Part shown: positions 61,185 through 64,000 of the stretch, in pieces
Numbering within the stretch: position 1 is the stretch's first letter
How the letters are laid out: each line of letters begins with the position of its first letter
Source of the DNA: an uncultured Verrucomicrobia subdivision 3 bacterium
GTDB taxonomy: Bacteria > Verrucomicrobiota > Verrucomicrobiia > Limisphaerales > UBA11358
DNA: 64,000 nt
NCBI GenBank assembly: GCA_903858275.1
Contig: CAIOIC010000018.1
Span: 49,143 to 113,142 of the forward strand
Direction of reading: 5' to 3'
Notes under the pieces: generated by a model
Told to the model about the DNA's origin: nothing
The model's input: only the letters and a program-made list of their open reading frames with translations
Database searches by the model: none
Translations under genes and position numbers: made by a program

Positions 61185-61522
61185 TATAATATTGGCTTAA
61201 ATATTTCGTTCGACTTTAAGAAAATGGCAGTAGCTGAAGCATCAAACTTCTCCGCATTTGGCAAATCATCACCTGATATTGTGATTTTGCCGACAAACCA
61301 TTGCTCTACCGAGTCGCTGAAAATGTCCTGCAGTTATGAGTTTTGGGCTTGAGAATCCACCCAACGCACGGCGTGGCCACCAATTCTGGGGTGGTTTTCA
61401 AGTGCAGCTTGTGTTTGATATTGGCACGGAGCACTTCCGCGGTCTTGACGCTTAATCGGCAATGCCAATTGCAGAATCGAAACGACTCCCGCTATTGCTG
61501 GGGCTTGGCCTGAATGCGCTGG

Positions 61523-62500
61523 CTAGTGTGCCAGCAACTGGGCGCGGTAGTCAGTGGGGGACTGGCCAAGAATCTTTTTGAACACGCGGTTGAAATGAGT
61601 GAGCGACTGGAATCCAACTTCAAAGGCAATCTCACTGACGCGCAGGTTGGGGTTGAGCAGCAGATTTTTTGATTTCTCAATCCGCACCCGGGCGACGTAA
61701 TCGGTGAAATTGATGCCGGTGACTTTTTTAAACATTTTGCAGAAGTAATAGCTGCTCATGTTGATGGACTTGGCCACCTGTCCCAGCGACAATTCCTCGG
61801 TCTGGTGTTCGTGGATGTAGGCGCGCGCTTTGGTGATGGCGGGCGGCTCCGAGTTTTCCTGCTGGATGAAGACCTGATTGCTCAGCATTGCCAGATGCTG
61901 GGCAAAAATGGTTAGGAGTTTGATGGCGGAATCGTGTTCTTTTTGGGAAATGACCTTGCCGGAAAAGTAGGCGTTACGCAAAGTTTCCCGGTCGACTTCC
62001 AGTCCCCATTTGGCCGTCAATTTGACGACTTTTTCAAACTGGGCGGCGGTCGGTTTTTTACGGAACACCTGGCCGATTTGCAGGAAGCCTACCAGCCGGT
62101 CGCTCATGCGCACCGGCACGGCGCTGTCGCTCAAGCCTACGGGACAGGTCACCGTCTCCGGTTCGTTTGTCGCCTGTTGGCACAGGTGTTCCTGCACCTG
62201 CAGGCAGGCGGCGCAGGCGCGGCTTTTTTTGGAGATCAGGGAGCAGAAGGCGTTCTCGTTGCGCTTGCCATGATGCGGTAGTTGCCAGGTCTCAATCGGC
62301 TGCAAAGCGACCGGAAGACCGGTTAAATCGCTGAAGGCGCGTTCGTAATCACGATAGATGCGCGAGTTGGTTAATGCGTCAACTAATGCGCGGTTGCCAA
62401 GGGCGTTGTCTTCGGGGGCGGCGGTGGTAAAATTACGGGGCTGGGAATTTTCGAGTTTACCGCTTGGCGTATCGTTTGATTTTGCAAATATTGTTTGCAT
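61523..62500 (-). CDS. AraC-family regulator with PocR-type sensory domain
   Basis: CAACLQVQEHL..TCPVGLSDSAVPV; AraC HTH FQSLTHFNRVFKKILGQSPTDYR. Confidence 0.92.
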   Translation of the reverse strand: MQTIFAKSNDTPSGKLENSQPRNFTTAAPEDNALGNRALVDALTNSRIYRDYERAFSDLTGLPVALQPIETWQLPHHGKRNENAFCSLISKKSRACAACLQVQEHLCQQATNEPETVTCPVGLSDSAVPVRMSDRLVGFLQIGQVFRKKPTAAQFEKVVKLTAKWGLEVDRETLRNAYFSGKVISQKEHDSAIKLLTIFAQHLAMLSNQVFIQQENSEPPAITKARAYIHEHQTEELSLGQVAKSINMSSYYFCKMFKKVTGINFTDYVARVRIEKSKNLLLNPNLRVSEIAFEVGFQSLTHFNRVFKKILGQSPTDYRAQLLAH

Positions 62501-63140
62501 GTGAGCAAATTAAGCTAACAGTAAGTTGCATGCAATTTTTTTTATGCGCTAGTTGTGGTTACATGGGGTGATTTTTTAGTGGCATAAGAGAAACGCTTGC
62601 TTTTGTTTTTGCCGTATAGGTTTTCATGCTTTTCTGTTTTTGAATGGACTTTTGTGTGCGAGCAAAAGTGGACGGGTTTAAAGAATGGAACAGGGAGAAG
62701 ATGGATGGGTTTGTTATTTTAGTTTGGGGCATGTTGCAGACAATGGTTACCGCCGTCTGGACGGAGCCAGCGAATGATGGGGGAGCGTGGCGGGGCATTG
62801 ATGGGATGCGCCGTCGGTGCTGGTGCGTGTGGCGTCGCGGCATCCCGAAGTGGTTTTGGAAGAAGCAATGGCGTGAGGCGGAAAACTTCACTGCGGGGCT
62901 TGTGATGTCCGGCAGAGGGTAAGGAATCTATTTTCAGGCCGACCCGTCCCTGCGGGGTGCCATGGTTGGGCCGATTCCGTGTAGCAACGCAGGCAAATAC
63001 GGAGACAGGTTTCGAACACCTTTCCCCGCTTCGCGGCCTTTGTGCAACAATCCCGATTTGATGAACCTTCCGCAAATTCGACACAGGATGCCCGGTTCTT
63101 CGCTGTATCTTGCGGGATTGTTGATGATGGGCGAAGAAAA

Positions 63141-63167
63141 CTTTGTGTCTTGGTGCCTTGGCGGTTA
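63141..63167. repeat. CTTTGTGTCTTGGTGCCTTGGCGGTTA interspersed repeat copy
   Basis: Reverse complement matches 30429-30447 at 18/19. Confidence 0.6.
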
Positions 63168-63177
63168 TTTTTCGCAG

Positions 63178-63888
63178 ATGGACATCGCCGAAAATTTGAA
63201 TTCAATCCGGCAGCGGATTGCCGCCGCGTGCGCGCGGGCGCATCGCCATCCGGATGCCGTCACGCTGCTGGCCGTTTCCAAGTCGCACCCGCCGGAAACC
63301 ATCCGCGCGGCGGTGGAAGGCGGGCAAATCCTTTTCGGCGAGAACAAAATCCAGGAGGCTAAGGCAAAAATCCCGCTCTGCCCCGGCAAGGCGCGCTGGC
63401 AGTTCATCGGCCACCTGCAATCGAACAAGGTCCGCGACGCGGTGGCGCTGTTCGAATTGATCCAAGGCGTGGACAGCCTGGCCATCGCCAGCGAGATTTC
63501 CAAGCGCGCCGAGCAGGCGGGCAAAACGATGCCGATTTTGCTCGAAGTGAATGTCGCGGGCGAAGGCAGCAAGTTTGGCTATGCGCCGGAACGATTGCTG
63601 GCGGAACTGAACGCGCTGAACGCGCTTCCGCGCCTCGAGATCCGGGGGTTGATGGCGATTCCGCCGTATGCGCCGGAGGCGGAGAAATCGCGTCCGTATT
63701 TTCAAAAGCTGCGCGAACTGAAAACCCAGGCTGAACAGGCGCTGGGCGCGCCGTTGCCGGAGTTGAGCATGGGCATGAGCGGCGATTTTGAAATCGCCAT
63801 CGAGGAAGGCGCGACGATGGTGCGCGTGGGAACGGCCTTGTTCGGCGAGCGTTTAAGCCGGATCCAGCAAGGCGGCGGAGTAAATTAA
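63178..63888 (+). CDS. yggS: YggS/PROSC-type pyridoxal-phosphate homeostasis protein
   Basis: LLAVSKSHPPETIRAAVEGGQILFGENKIQEAKAK; FIGHLQSNK; SMGMSGDFEIAIEEGATMVRVGTALFG; start trimmed to MDIAEN. Confidence 0.95.
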   Translation: MDIAENLNSIRQRIAAACARAHRHPDAVTLLAVSKSHPPETIRAAVEGGQILFGENKIQEAKAKIPLCPGKARWQFIGHLQSNKVRDAVALFELIQGVDSLAIASEISKRAEQAGKTMPILLEVNVAGEGSKFGYAPERLLAELNALNALPRLEIRGLMAIPPYAPEAEKSRPYFQKLRELKTQAEQALGAPLPELSMGMSGDFEIAIEEGATMVRVGTALFGERLSRIQQGGGVN

Positions 63889-63923
63889 ATCGCAATCCCG
63901 GAGATTTGAATTAAATTGCCTCG

Positions 63924-64000
63924 ATGACTCCGGAGACTTTCAAGCGTGAGATTGGCGCGGCCGTAAAGAATTACGACCGCTACGTCATCTGCCTGGGAAA
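63924..64000 (+). CDS. 5' fragment of an unidentified CDS cut by the window edge (MTPETFKREIGAAVKNYDRYVICLG...)
   Basis: ATG after a spaced purine-rich region; open to the edge. Confidence 0.5.
   Translation, partial: MTPETFKREIGAAVKNYDRYVICLG

Noticed and set aside
1-64000. CRISPR array or rRNA operon
   Set aside because: No regularly spaced identical repeats and no rRNA-like sequence were seen.

Overview
The window looks like a chromosomal segment of a Verrucomicrobia-like bacterium (inferred from gene content, not tested). It has two parts. (A) About 1-18.9 kb is a lower-GC accessory region. It holds a secreted trypsin/PDZ protease, a run of zinc-ribbon and formylglycine-generating-enzyme-like proteins, and a minus-strand operon encoding an SSB-like protein, a RepA-like RecA-fold ATPase, a divergent polymerase-like protein, a reverse transcriptase (RT; YCDD motif) and a second RepA-like ATPase with an altered Walker A. 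Divergent to this is a sigma factor/PadR/permease-prefix/lipoprotein cassette. An excisionase-like HTH gene, a cluster of GGGTGA repeats and a 5' half-tRNA lie at the right edge. This looks like a replicating or integrative element with no recognisable integrase inside the window. The RT gene is flanked on both sides by repeat- and hairpin-rich DNA, and this is the best candidate for something undescribed. (B) About 18.9-64 kb is a higher-GC core region: a beta-propeller sensor kinase with LuxR-type regulator, acyltransferase, cdsA, a GxxExxY gene framed by 31-bp inverted repeats, dxr, rseP, ispG, a hybrid histidine kinase, accD, comF, a GH95 fucosidase, hppA, a hoxEFUYH [NiFe]-hydrogenase operon with its protease and hypFCDE, a radical SAM gene, a DHOD-like gene, PFOR, a GH43-like gene, an ADP-forming acyl-CoA synthetase, a PocR/AraC regulator and yggS. 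All calls come from reading the sequence and the supplied ORFs; no database search was run.
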